In this document: piece by piece, positions 47,424-59,649 of the stretch
Layout: each line of letters opens with the position of its first letter
Numbering within the stretch: the first letter of the stretch is position 1
NCBI RefSeq assembly: GCF_932294415.1
Contig: NC_065543.1
Coordinates: forward strand, 42,616,277-42,680,276
Source of the DNA: Quercus robur
Taxonomy: Eukaryota; Streptophyta; Magnoliopsida; Fagales; Fagaceae
DNA length: 64,000 nucleotides
Direction of reading: 5' to 3'
Made by a program: the position numbers and the translations under genes
Notes under the pieces: generated by a model
Seen by the model: the letters and a program-made list of their open reading frames with translations, nothing else
The model's database searches: none
What the model was told of the DNA's origin: nothing

Positions 47424-48134
47424 TGTGGGTGCTCAAGGACCGAGGGTGGATCTGTAGAATTGCAATGTAACTGTGGGGATCTCTCAGTCCACGGACCCGA
47501 GGAGGAAAGCCGCCTAAAGAGAGGAAGAGATGAGTCAAAGTACTCTGAGGCATTCCAAGTAGGAACAAGAATCTGAAGAGAGAGAATCAGTGGTCATAAG
47601 GGAAATTTCTAGATTGGAATAGCTTGTTGCCTTCACATTAAATGGTGTGCAATAGTTTTATCAACTGCATTGATAAGGAAGTGATCTGAACAGTGTAAGT
47701 CATAGCAAAGCAGACTCCTTCCACCACTTTCTTTAGACATAAAAAGCGACAAATGTCATGAGAGGAGGGAGGTTAGGTGAGGATGGATGGTTGAGATGTG
47801 ATGAAGGGAGGAGTATATAAGGAAAGGAATGTGCACAGAGAAAGGGATCTGGAGACAAGAATCAAGAGACAAAGAAGAACATTTAGAGGAAAAGGAGTGA
47901 ATAGTGATAATTTCTATGTAATTTTGGCCTCCTCGGACTAGCATAGAAAGGGAAATTGGTTCACCTATCTAAGAAAAAAAAACAGCCTGTTCTTCCTTAT
48001 TTTTGTCCTCGGGCGAAGCCCCCCTTTGGTTGTCTTGTTCCCTCTCTTACAAATTCTTTGTTTTGGGCCACGGTTGAACTAATCCAGCTAGTATTCTAAG
48101 TGGGCCTGGGCCTCAAGATACTTTGGTCCTTACA
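47424..48134 (+). mobile_element. Solo LTR, family D (711 bp)
   Basis: Starts TGTGGGTGCTCAAGGACC, ends ACTTTGGTCCTTACA, with perfect 5-bp duplication ATATT (47,419-47,423 and 48,135-48,139). A TATA-like GTATATAAGG lies at about 47,812-47,821. It interrupts the orphan SDR 3' flank. Confidence 0.92.
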
Positions 48135-48139
48135 ATATT

Positions 48140-48489
48140 ATATAATTTTATTATTTACTTTTTTACCCATCTTCCTAAATAAAACCTAAACCTTATGTTC
48201 TCCTCATATATTTTGTGTTGATTTGATGTTATGCTCAGTATTATTTGATTAAAATTTTGCTATTATTTGTAGTGGTGTTTCTCTAATTATTAATTTAATA
48301 TTAATAATAGTAATAAAAAATATATATATATGTCCAACCTGATCCATGTGGGTTGGCTTGGGTTAGGCTAGACTCCTGTGGGTTGGCTTAGGTTGATAAA
48401 ACCCCTCAACTCGACCCATGCAAACTCAATCAATCCATTTTTTAACAAATCATATGAGGGTCTAAAATTGAAGATAAAACAACAAAGTG
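48140..48489. other. AT-rich spacer
   Basis: A pair of GTGGGTTGGCTTRGGTT motifs occurs at about 48,347 and 48,379. No gene. Confidence 0.4.
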
Positions 48490-49061
48490 AATATTTTTAA
48501 TTGTTCTAAGATGGTTATTAAGAAACATAAATTATATAGAATCTAATAAAAAGAGAATTTGAATATATCAACATCACAAAAAAAAAAAATCAAATATATG
48601 AAATTTTACAATTTCTTTCTATAAACAAAATTAAAAAGCAAAAAGAGAGTGATGAAAAATTAGGTGACAACTAAAAATACCGAGATGAGAGTAATAATGT
48701 GAGAAAGAGCTCGAAAATAACAATAGAAAAAATAATAATGGAGAAAGTGAGAGAGAGAGAGAGCAACGAATGATACATGTTGTGACTACAAGCCAAGCCA
48801 CTAAGGAGTACGCTTCCAGAGTCACCAATGTGAACTCATAGCCACAATCTCTCTCTTGGTACCACTTTTTAGGAAAATTAAATTAGGGATTATTCTATTA
48901 TTTTTATAAAATGAGTTGAACGAGTTACAAATTTGAATAATTAGGAGTTTTTATTTTTGTTTTTGAATGAGCTTTTATAGAATATTTTGGTCATTTGTTT
49001 TTGTTTGTCTAATCTTGTTGCTTTTTGGGCTAACTTTTTATGTTATTTGGGCTTATTTTTA

Positions 49062-49242
49062 TGAGAAATGTTATGTCCACAATATTTTCATAACACTTTC
49101 ACAACAAATCTTAAATAGCAGGTTATTATTGTTACGAGTGGGCAAAAATGTAATTTAAGTGATCGATTCAAATTAGAATCAAGAATAACTTACCACTTAT
49201 GATTTGTTGTGAAAATGTTGTAGACGTATCACTTCTCCATTT
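49062..49242. mobile_element. MITE specific to SDR unit 2, 9-bp target duplication
   Basis: Left end TGAGAAATGTTATGTCCAC; right end, reverse complemented, AAATGGAGAAGTGATACGTC; inner ACAATATTTTCA/ACATTTTCACAAC pair. Flanked by TTATTTTTA at 49,053-49,061 and 49,243-49,251. The matching site in unit 1 (about 42,165-42,180) lacks it. The 9-bp duplication suggests a Mutator-derived MITE. Confidence 0.75.
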
Positions 49243-49325
49243 TTATTTTTATTTGAAATTTTATTTATGTTTTTGTTTAAGGGCTTAAGGATTATGGTTG
49301 GAGGGTTAAGATTTTATTTGTAAGT

Positions 49326-49477
49326 AATGCTAGAGACACAACAAAATGCCGCAACAATTCTTGTATTAGCATTAAAAAAAATCAAATTAGAGATTAAAAA
49401 TGGCCCATGTGTGAGTTGGCATTTTAATTTCAGAATGTTGTCAAATTGTTGTCACATTTTATTGTGTTCCTAGCATT
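49326..49477. mobile_element. MITE present in both SDR units (copy 2)
   Basis: AATGCTAGAGACACAAC at the left is inverted at the right as TTGTGTTCCTAGCATT. This copy has better-preserved ends than the one at 42,251-42,389. Confidence 0.75.
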
Positions 49478-50122
49478 ATTCTTATTTTTATTGAATCCGA
49501 ATTCTTGAGATTATCAACTCAAGGTGGTCAATATTTTTTTAACATAAATAAATGCTAATTTAAATATAAATGTATTATATATATATTTGTAGGTATAATT
49601 TGTTTTTGGTAAGTCAAGGTGGTGACAGGATCACGCTGATTTGTGTGTGGAACCGCCCTTGTTCCTACCTAGAAATCTAACAAATTCAAATTTGATTTCA
49701 AAGAATCTAGATCGATACAAGTTTGAGTTATCCATTCTAAGAAGATAAAAATTTTAAATATTAAAAAGCTACTCTTACTAACTGAACTTTCAGTTGAGAT
49801 TCTTAACTTATCGATCATCTCGGCCATTTACAAGTAGGGTATGACATAGGATTTGGATTTAATTTCAAACTCTTTGATAAATTTTTCACACGAGTTATTA
49901 CAAAATAGACTATACCAATTTTAGTTAATTAAACATATTCGCTTCATTGCTAGCAAAAATGTATGGAGCAAATTAATCCTGATCTCGAAATATAAGGATT
50001 AAAATAATATTTTATTGGCCTTTCTTATGACTGTATCTAATATAAATTTTATCTTATATTCATATTAATTTGCGAAAATTAAAAAGGTATTGTCTTCACT
50101 CTCCTAAGTGAAACAAAACAAA

Positions 50123-50902
50123 ATGAATAAGCTCCAAGGCAAGGTGGCCATAATCACTGGAGGAGCAAGCGGCATAGGTGAGGCCACGGCACACCAATTT
50201 GCCACTCATGGCGCACGAGCCATTGTAATCGCCGACGTCCAAGACGAGAAGGGCCAAAGAGTGGCCGCATCAATCGGCTCCAACATCTGCACCTACATAC
50301 ACTGCGATGTCAGCGACGAGGAACAAGTCAAGAACTTAGTAGACTCCACGGTGAAAGCGCACGGAAGCCTCGACATCATGTTCAGCAACACGGGCATAGG
50401 GAGAACGACCCTCACGTGCGATCAGACCGTGCTGGACATGGACCTGTCGGCTTACGACAAGCTCATGGCGGTGAACGCTCGTGGAATGGCGGCGTGTGTG
50501 AAGCACGCGGCGAAGGCCATGGTGGAAGGGCACGTGAGGGGGAGCATAGTTTGCACGGCGAGCATAGCGGCGAGCGTTAGTTCCGAGAATTTTGTGGACT
50601 ACATTATGTCGAAGCACGCGGTGCTGGGGTTGGTGAGGTGCGCGAGCTTGAAGCTGGGGGCGTATGGGATACGCGTGAATTGTGTTTCACCAGGGCCAAT
50701 TGGAACACCATTGTTGAAGGATTTGTTCGGGTATGAAAATGAGGAAGAGGATAAGGTGGTAGAGTCGAATCAATACTTGAAAGGTGGGGCTTTCAGGCCC
50801 AAAAATGTGGCTGACGCTGTGGTGTTTCTTGCTTCTGAGGATTCCGAGTTCATCACTGGCCATAGTTTGGCGGTGGATGGTGGGTATAAGCCTGGTGTTT
50901 AG
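50123..50902 (+). CDS. Short-chain dehydrogenase/reductase (SDR110C type), gene 2
   Basis: Intronless, 259 residues, a tandem paralogue of the gene at 45.8 kb with high identity. I chose ATG 50,123 because it aligns with the start of gene 1 (MNKLQGK); the upstream in-frame GTG is not credible in a plant. TGGASGIG loop at 12-19, Asp-38, and tetrad N118, S147, Y160, K164 all present. The usual NAG motif is NTG (Ala-90 to Thr), a change next to the cofactor. The C-terminus ends DGGYKPGV. A TATA-like TATAAATT lies about 80 bp upstream; gene 1 has AAATAAATT there. Probably an oxidoreductase of specialised metabolism; the Thr-90 change leaves activity less certain than for gene 1. Confidence 0.94.
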   Translation: MNKLQGKVAIITGGASGIGEATAHQFATHGARAIVIADVQDEKGQRVAASIGSNICTYIHCDVSDEEQVKNLVDSTVKAHGSLDIMFSNTGIGRTTLTCDQTVLDMDLSAYDKLMAVNARGMAACVKHAAKAMVEGHVRGSIVCTASIAASVSSENFVDYIMSKHAVLGLVRCASLKLGAYGIRVNCVSPGPIGTPLLKDLFGYENEEEDKVVESNQYLKGGAFRPKNVADAVVFLASEDSEFITGHSLAVDGGYKPGV

Positions 50903-52490
50903 CTAATAATCCATTAGAATCATGGCCAAATTGTTCTTGCAGAATAAACTGGAGTTGAAGATGCAAGTATGAAATAATAACTTGGGGAACTATGTTTTAA
51001 GTCTCTAATAATAATGAAGTGTTCTCTATATGTGATCATGCGTAAAAATGCTTTGAAAATAGGAGGGAAATGAAATGAAACAAAATAGTCACTTTAGATT
51101 GTTGAAGTGATTAAAAGATTGGGCATTGATTGTTTGTTTCACAAACGGTGTTTGTGTTTACATTCTGTCGCACCATATCAACTCCTTGGTATCGTGCATT
51201 ATGTGAAATATTATACTTGGCCTTTTGAAACAATATAGATCTAAGTCATTAATGGTTGAATAAGATATCTAAGATTTAATCTTCGCCTATATCAAAAACT
51301 AATTATGTGTTCATGGCATGGTTGTGGATGAGAAAATAATCACAATGAATAATGTTAGAACTACAATTTTTGCCATAACTTATCTACGAAACAAGTTGCA
51401 AATGGTATAGATATAGACCCAATCCACCACATTTACTCTATCACCCTCAACTTGCCATTTAAGCAAATTGTGGAAAAAATTATGACAAAAGTTAAAAGTT
51501 ATAATTCCAATCAAAAGTTGAGAGAAGAGAGTCTGATGACAAAAAAGCAAATTTGAGTGTTTATTGGCAAAAAATTTTTAGTATAAAAAATTAAGGGACA
51601 AAAGCAAAACAAAAAAAGTGGCATGGTGTTAGATTTTGTTTTTTTAAGCGTGTTGTTGGAGTTATAATAGCTGTTTCAATGAATAATGAACAGCGACCAA
51701 TTTATAAAATTTGTATACAAAAACTCAACAAATTTGAAACCTCCTATCAAAAAAAAAAAAAACAAATTTGAAACCTTACAAACCAAAATGACAGTAGGTT
51801 ACAATAAGATCACAAGCAAGGTTTATTATTGTCAAATAAAATATTTGAGTTTCAATCTCGGGTTATACCAAAAACTAAATAATATATTAGTTTGATGATA
51901 AAAAATAATCATTCAAAAAGAACACTTTAATTGTGTCAATTTACCCCACAATTTTATTAGTGCCACAAACTCACAATCCAAACAACACCTTTTTTTTTTA
52001 TCAAAAACTTTGTAACTCAATTAATTAACACTTCCTAATGTTTTAATAAAGACATTAAGTGTTCAATATCAAAGAGTTTTCATCTTAACGATTGAAAACT
52101 AAGGCTTCCCTTACAAAAAGTGCAGGGAATCGAAAATGGAACTACCCTCTCTCCAATTGAAATCCAACTTGCGTACTCTGACTGAGACCATTCTAGAGAC
52201 TTGCTTGCCCTTCTCCCATTCCCAACTATAAATAAAAACACTAATTTTTTTTTTTTTCTGTATGTATTAGCTTTTAGATTTCTCATACAGAATTTAGTGG
52301 AACCAAACAAGAATTTTGATTATAACTCAACTACAACAATGGAGGATTGGAGATTTGAAAGGTAAATTCTCCTCACAACAGAGAGGACACAGTTTCACTG
52401 CGTGATAAGGCTCTTGACAAGTTACTACGTGTCAAGATAGGAGTGTCCAGCTATAAATTTTTGGGGGATAGCAATGTGAAGTTATATAAT
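50903..52490 (+). repeat. SDR2 3' flank up to the receptor kinase (reference copy of the duplicate)
   Basis: Collinear source or sister of 19,504-22,017: the same blocks in the same order without the solo LTR. No gene inside. A small imperfect hairpin (about 51,363-51,512, CAAGTTGCAAATGG/CCATTTAAGCAAATTG) looks like a degenerate MITE. A poly-T run lies at about 52,492-52,517. Confidence 0.8.
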
Positions 52491-52721
52491 CTTTTTTTTT
52501 TTTTTTTTTTTTTTTTTGGTGGGGGTGGGGGGGAGGAGATAGAAATAAAATCATACAAAATCAGATAATGACATCCATTCACTGGCGAGAATACAATATA
52601 CAGGCCCCACAGATAGGGGCAAATCACTCACAAAACATGCTTAATAACATTACATTCTGGCCAAATTTATGGCTTTAGATTTAGCACTCACGACATGCTG
52701 ACTGCTACATATGCATCGTCA

Positions 52722-55700
52722 TTAACAATAATCTGACTGGGACTCGTAAAAATCACTTGGGCATGGTGACATGACCTCTTGCTCTAGCAACTGCACTACC
52801 TGGTTCATTGATGGTCGATCATCTGGGATCGCATCCGTGCATCTGGCAGCTATTTCTAGAACTGCTTCTACAGTTTCAATATCTGCATCTTTGCACCTTT
52901 TATCCACTACATCTTCCAGTCGGTTTTCTCTCAACAGTGTATTCATCTGTAAGTGATAAGTTATAAGAACCTAACAATCATTGCATAATCTGGAGACAAG
53001 AAAGGAGAGAATGAAGGAACAAAATTTTTGAAGAGCATACCCAACCAACAACATTTAAGCCTCTTTTCACAAAAGACGGATCAGTAGGTCTCTTCCCAGT
53101 TACAAGCTCTAGCAAGAGAACTCCAAAGCTATATACATCTGACTTCTCTGTGGCTCTCCCACTTTGCAAATACTCTATGATAGTAAATATTAGCAATGAA
53201 TAAGTTAGTCAAAAATACCCATTATCAAATAGAGTAAACTGCAATGTGTGAAGAAAACTAACATAGCATCATTTTGTTATATTTGCTGTTGGTTTGGACC
53301 ACTTATTCTTTTAGGCAGTCCCATGAACAATAGATTTCCTCTCCATTGCCCAATACACTAGCAAGTACCCATTATCCCTCATATCGCCAACCTAAGCTTA
53401 CCAAAATATTACAACAGTTTTGTGTTGCCAGACTGGTCTGGGATACAATTATACAATTAAGTACCTTGGATTGTTCAGATCCTTGAATGGGTTATGACTT
53501 GTAAGTGTAAAACCCAAGCACTCCCCAAATAACACCCAAGGTAGTTTAGGCACTTATAAAGCCAACGTTCACTCCTTTAACAATGTGGGACAAAAGCCCA
53601 CAAGTGGATCGTTTAAAGGTTTTTCTTTTTCATTATTTCACTAAGTAATTAAGGCGAATGAGAGGAGTAGATGAAGGCCTTAAAAGTGTAAACCCAAGCC
53701 CACCCTAAAAGAAGTACCGACTCCCAACCTCTCATGATCTATTCAATCAATATTCCGATATTCTACAATTAAAGAGAAGCAAAATAAATGGGAAGATTCA
53801 AAATACGCACCTGGTGCTAAATAGCCAAAAGTGCCAGCAACCACGGTTGTGATATGGGCATCCTCATCAACCAAAAGCTTGGCAAGACCAAAGTCTGAGA
53901 CACGAGGCTCCAAGTTTTCATCAAGGAGAATGTTGCTGGACTTTATGTCACGATGCACAATCTTTGGAGAGCAGTCATGATGCAAGTATGCCAGACCCCT
54001 GGCTGAACCAAGAGCTATTCTCAAACGAGCACTCCAGTTCAATAACTGCTCTTCAGGCCCATGTTCTAAGGAAGAACCAAAAAAAAAAAAAAAGGATAGA
54101 AATCAAATTTGCATTACACTTCAAATTTTAACTGCTAAATTTTAGATAGACATTTTAACTTAGATCCATAACTAGCAAAATATTGTAATTTACTGAATAC
54201 ACCAAATAGAAAAAGAAAATGAAACTAAAGTTCAGACACCAAAGAATAATTAAATATAAGTAGAACAAGAAAGGGACAGCACTTTAGGTGAAAGTATCTT
54301 GTACCCACGGTATATAGCAAGCCCTCTCACAACGAGTGGGCCCCACCATGTATACAATAATTAAATATAAGTAGAACAATAAAGGGACAGCACTTCAGGT
54401 GAAAGTATCTTGTACCCCACTGTATACAGCAAGCCCTCTCACAACGAGTGGGCCCCACCATGTATATAATAATTAAATATAAGTAGAACAATAAAGGGAC
54501 AGCACTATAGTGAAAGTATCTTGTACCCACTGTATACAGCGAGCCCTATCACAAAGAGTGGGCCCCACTCATGTGAGAACCTTTGACAGGGATTTTGGGC
54601 AGCAAAATTTCCTTACTGGCTAGTTATTTACTTATTTTTTACATAGCTTTCTTTTATCTTTATTTGGAAATATTAATAGAGATTATAAATAATTGTTCCA
54701 AGAGTTTGAAATTAAAAACACAGACACACATATACCACCAACATGAGAGTTTATTTCTATCATTCTGTTCACACATTGATTTTTTTTTCATGGCCACACA
54801 ATCCATGTTTCAGCATGTAAATAAGAACCACAAAATTCAAAACTGTGAAGCATACCATGCAAGAAACCATCTAAACTGCCCATAGCCAAATAATCATAGA
54901 TAAGAAGCTTTGAAGCTGGGAGTCTGCAGTAACCTCGCAGGTTTACTAGATTTATGTGCTTGATGCTACCCAAGATCTCTAACTCCCTCTCAAATACTTG
55001 ATCTGATCCTTCACGACTCCGATCAATCCTTTTAACAGCAAATGTTCCACAATCATTCATAACCATCCTGTATACAGTACCAAATCCACCCGACCCCACA
55101 ACATCCTCTTCATTAAGACATTCCAGCTTTTCTATGATCTCACATGATGGGTATGGCAGGTCACCATGGAAAGTAATAAGCTTTGTGCCTGTTCATTATT
55201 CAATGGTTACCTTCACCAAAAAAAACAAAAAAAAAAAAAAATGAAATGCTTAGATTTGAGGAAACATCCAGCTCACTTGCGTCTTTGTCAACTTGCTTTT
55301 TGACTTCTGTGTATTTCCTAGCAGCTCTTTCCTTCTTTGATTGTAACCAAACCCAGAGCAAAGCAAGGACAACAACAAGTGCAACACCCGTTGTAGACAT
55401 TGCGCCAATCAACACTCCTTTGATGTAATGAGAGGATCGCTTACCAGGGACTGCTCCAAAATAAATAAACCAGGATTACCTTATGCACATATCTAGTTGC
55501 AATATAATCAAAGTGATTTACAGAGCTATAGACCAGATCTAGATGGACAACTCATCAACTGACTAATCCATGAAATCATGATCAAAACTTGCCTGCAGCT
55601 TCTTCACTTTCAGCATGTGGTAGCACAACAGGGAATCCCATTGATGTTCGACATGGCCTATGCACTTGCCGGCCACAAAGGTCAAGATTGCCAATAAACC

Positions 55701-58269
55701 TATGCATAAACATGGCAGTTTTTAAAAAATGCATGGGATGGAACATAAAACAAATACATCAAAAAGGCAAGCTATAGTATAGAGGGTGTTTACAATTATG
55801 TCATTACTGCATAGAAGTATATTGGTGGTGTTAGGGGGATGGGGGGGAAAGATGCTGACAATTAGTGCAAAGCTAGTGATTACTTTAGTAAGCTAATCAC
55901 TTGGTAGGCTTTTGGGTTAAGTCGTGTCTCTATATGTAATACTAACAACTCAATTAGAGGCTCCCCAAGGTATTCTCTCCCCAACAAGTGGTATCAAAGT
56001 CCATAGTGGTGTGCAGCAAGGTGGCAAGGTGTTCAAGGTCCCTTTCGCAATTGGAGCAAGGACAGTGCAAGCCTAAAAGGGCCACACAAACCATCCTAGA
56101 AAAATGCACAAGGAATATTGCCAATGGTGCTAGATCACAATGAGGAGGTTCCCATGGACATGGAAGTATGAATCGGGTTCTCATGGATGAGCATGCGGAG
56201 TTGACACGTGATTCAAATGGATGAAAAATGAGAAGTCCATAGATGATGCGCTAGCGAAGGAAAAGCCCATAGGCAAGAGGGAACTAGGAGGACTTGTTCG
56301 TTGACCCAACTATATTATATTAACCACTCCCTCTTCTTATTATTCTTATTATTAATCAATGTGAGACTTCACTCACATGTGTATACCCAACAAATAGATA
56401 AATATTGTAAATGTAGAAGCAAGAGAGAGAGAAAGCATGGAGAATTATGCAATTTTGCCTGACAGCCTACATCCACAAGTATATGTTGATGTTTACAATG
56501 ACCCTAAGAAAGCTTTACACTAAATTAGTTTACATAATAGAGTAATACCTTTAACAATGCCAAAGCCCTACTCTAACTAATGTGGCACTTCCCTCCTTAT
56601 CTGAAACCCAATGACCAAATGATAATCCACTATGTTGCAAATTTCCTTGCTAAAGTTTCAAACAGAGGTTTACACTTTCAAGCATTGGTATTGGTATGCA
56701 TTATATTCAAATGATCATAGACCTAAGAATTTGGTGATGTAAAGAGTAACTCACGACTTGTTCCCAAATGTGCTTAGAGCTCCAAAATCTGGTATCTCGC
56801 CTGAGAAAAAATTGGTGGACAGGTTCCTGAGACAAATTACAATGATACAGACTATCATGAAAATATCGAATTTTCGTACAACATAAAATAAAAAGAAAAT
56901 GATTAAGCAGCATAGCCATAACTGATTGAACTTACAGGAAGCGCAAATGTGTTAGACGGCCAATAGTTGAAGGTATAGCACCCTTTAACGAATTGCTTGA
57001 TAAATCCCTATATTTAATTTTGTGGTGTTATAAACTAATCCAGAGTTTAAAATTGCATACCTCAATGATAAATACATCTAGTGACATATAGATAACTGAG
57101 TGAGACTAACAACAGTACATTCATGTTTAAGCACTCTAGTAAATAGAACTTGAACAACATCAAGTACAATTTAGCGTCAAAGATCTTACAATATAGTGAG
57201 ATAAGAAAGATTTCCAATATCCGCTGGTATGCCTCCTTGGAGATAATTCGCCCTCAAGTACCTATTGTTGCAGTAATTTCATTTGTATGCATCAATAATA
57301 CAAAATGCAAAAGTGAAGGGGGCGGGGGCCATATAATTATTCAAAAATATATAAATAACATATTAAAAAAAATGGAAATTAGGAAACCAAGGTCCAGGTC
57401 TACTTACACGGCTCTGAGCTCAGTACAATTGGTGATTTCATTAGGAATAATTCCATGTAAGCTGTTCTGGTGAAGTGCCCTGGTTCACAATCAGAAAAAT
57501 CAAAAAGTATAAAAGCAAATTAAATGAAGGAGCACATTTCTTCGATATTTTAACGTGAAAAATTTGATGGAGGAACTCAGTTGAAGGAAAAGTTGTTGGG
57601 TATTGAACTTACAGTCTCTCCAATCTACTCAGTTTACCAATGCTGGGAGATATAATCCCTCCTAGTTGCATATAAGGTAGGTTTCTGAAAAAAAACCAAG
57701 AAATAAAATGTAAGAAAAAGATTTAAACTTCAAAGTAAACAGCATAGAAGCAGAAGTGAAAGATTGAAGAAAAGGGTCAGACATACATAGAGCTGACTTG
57801 TTGGTCTTGGGGATGACAAGTGATACCAGTCCATTGGCAGGGACTCTCATCAGAAGATTGCCAATTACTGAGGAGGTTTCTACTGTCATTCAAAGTGCTT
57901 TTCATTTCCAATAATGTTAGCCCTGGAACATAAAGATTAAGCAGAAAGGTTGTTACTTTAAGCTTCATTTTGTTGCTAATAGAAGCTTACAAAAAACATG
58001 AAAACAAAAACTTAACTGCTTTCACTTAGTTGAGTGGAATATTTAGGAAACAAAAAGATTCATAGAACTTTAAAAAACAAAGTATTTTTTTTAAATAGTT
58101 CTTCATCACCATTTTCTCAGTAACCAAACAGTTAGCTCCAAAAAGAAAGAAAAATGGATGATGAAACTTAATGGGGCTTACCATCTTGGGTGAGAGCCAG
58201 AGAACAAGGGCTCAAAAGGGTAGCTGCATAAACCAGAGAAAAGACACAAACCAACACACCCATCTCCAT
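52722..58269 (-). CDS. LRR receptor-like Ser/Thr kinase (At5g62710-like, FEI-related)
   Basis: Thirteen exons (minus strand): 58,182-58,269; 57,787-57,922; 57,613-57,684; 57,408-57,479; 57,190-57,261; 56,936-57,007; 56,755-56,826; 55,593-55,699; 55,277-55,450; 54,856-55,188; 53,811-54,065; 53,041-53,174; 52,722-52,946. They sum to 1,812 nt, 603 residues, in frame throughout. Signal peptide 1-25, LRR N-cap with CxW-TGITC, about five LRRs in five 72-nt exons, transmembrane segment about 243-265, kinase about 315-585. Kinase motifs: GSGGFGTVY (320-328), K341, HRD 437-439, DFG 457-459, APE. All catalytic residues are present, so it should be an active plasma-membrane kinase. All introns are GT-AG except intron 8, which is GC-AG. 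The Arabidopsis relative has nearly the same length and sequence. The ligand is unknown. Confidence 0.96.
53490..53740. repeat. Intron 11 repeat with USE-like motif
   Basis: GTGTAAAACCCAAGC at about 53,507 recurs as GTGTAAACCCAAGC at about 53,687. Between them, on the minus strand, GTCCCACATTG is followed about 20 bp later by TTTATAAGTG, similar in design to the module at 33.5 kb. It may be a small TRIM-like or promoter-like repeat. Confidence 0.4.
54245..54575. repeat. Three tandem copies of a 111-bp unit in intron 10
   Basis: Units start at 54,245, 54,356 and 54,468, each beginning AATAATTAAATATAAGTAGA and containing GGGACAGCACT, GTATCTTGTACCC and GAGTGGGCCCCACC. The copies differ at few positions. 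Confidence 0.93.
55829..56400 (+). mobile_element. TRIM-like retrotransposon remnant in intron 7
   Basis: TGTTAGGGGG at 55,829 and CCCCAACA at about 55,985 could bound a 157-bp LTR. It is followed after AG by TGGTATCAAAGTCC, close to the plant Met-tRNA primer-binding site TGGTATCAGAGC. A coding-free internal stretch follows. I could not identify a convincing second LTR, so it may be truncated. Confidence 0.4.
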
Positions 58270-58700
58270 TCCTCCTTCCAAATGTGTTTTCTGAGTATAG
58301 TTCACTTGCTGCACTCTATGAAGACAGTGAATGAGAGAGACAGTCTACACCGTAATGATACTAGTGTTGGGTAGAGTAGAAAGGAAGTTCGAGCTGTGAT
58401 GATGGTTAAGGATTTCCCATTTGAATATCTTATAAATTAGTTAAAACTAATAATTAATATTTGAAGCATGAAGAGAGAGAGAGATTGTAGTACTTTTTTA
58501 CAATACTTTGAGCAGAGTGAAAGACAGACTTTTTAAAGTTTGGCATAGAAAGTTGTGCAGAAAGAAGTAGTAGCCGTTTCCAATGGGAAATTCAAAAAAA
58601 ATTGTACTTTTACATCTAAAACTCTATTCTCTCGTCTAGATAGAGTGCTAAACTCGCTTAGTTTGAAGAACGCGTGTCCATGTTAATATTCTGAACCAGT
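58270..58700 (-). promoter_or_regulatory. Receptor kinase 5' region
   Basis: About 160 bp upstream of the ATG the minus strand has AATTTATAAGATA (58,428-58,440), a possible TATA box. A GA repeat (58,471-58,484) sits further out. Assignment is by position only. Confidence 0.3.
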
Positions 58701-59644
58701 GAAAAAAACAAAGTACTGGGGCCATATAAGGAATCGATGAAAACAAGAGTCAGGTCTCCCTTTCAAAGACTCATGAGTATAACTTAATAAAATAACAAGT
58801 GTTCTTCAACCTCCCACTTGAAAAAGGTCGAGACAAACCAGTAAATATCGTGTTATTATTACACGATATTTGCTGTACTTTTTCCCACAATTATTATGCT
58901 TGACATAATTAATTTTTGGATAAATTTCATTAATATATTCTTAGCTTTAAGTTAGTGGCAAATAGGTCGGAAACGATTTAAAATTAATCAATTTGGTAAT
59001 CATCTGAAAAGTGAAAACAGCTTATCAAGTTTTTTTTTTTTATCAGAGCTTATCTAGTTTATTTGTTAAAAACTTTTTTGGTGGAAGTATATAAAAATAT
59101 ACTAATACCTTAAAAAAAAAAAGAGAAAATTGATATTTTGAAATGTTACATATAAAAGCTGAGTTTATAAATTGGAGTCAAACAAAAACTTAGCCCCTAA
59201 GTGGGTTTTGGGGACCAAGTTGGTCAATTTTGGAAAGTTTTAAACATAACTGGTATTAACTCAAACCATAAAGTATGTTAATAAAATTTATATTTCATTT
59301 TTTGTTCCTCTCACAAAAAACCCACTACTTTTTTTTTGATTACTTATAATCAACCAAATATGATAGTTATGAGAAAAGATAATTTTCAAGTGGTAGATTA
59401 TAATTAGAATATAATAAATAAATGGTGGCATAAGTAAAAAGGACTATGAAAATTATTTGTGAGTAGTAAAAAAAAAAAAAAAAAATTTAATGGCATGTAG
59501 CTATCAAATTAGAAATTATATATATAAACGCTGGGTCTTATAAGTTGTGATATGAAAAATAGGTATCTTCTCTCTCTTATATGTGGCTTTTGTCATTAAT
59601 TATTAAATTATTTTATTTTATTATTTTGTTAAGAGAGTTTGATT
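58701..59644. other. Intergenic, AT-rich
   Basis: No gene. A short inverted motif AAATATCGTG...CACGATATTT lies at about 58,845-58,872, and poly-A runs near 59,111 and 59,469. Confidence 0.45.
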
Positions 59645-59649
59645 AAGTT

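Larger units (their letters stand above)
48490..49990. repeat. Upstream half of SDR unit 2 (segmental duplicate)
   Basis: Counterpart of 41,540-44,253. It differs by a 181-bp MITE found only here and lacks most of the 43.0-44.0 kb repeat block and the Mutator-like element. Confidence 0.85.

Noticed and set aside
50108-50122. Five-codon upstream extension of SDR gene 2
   Set aside because: It would need a GTG start. The ATG at 50,123 aligns with gene 1 and has the shared AACAAAACAAAATG context.
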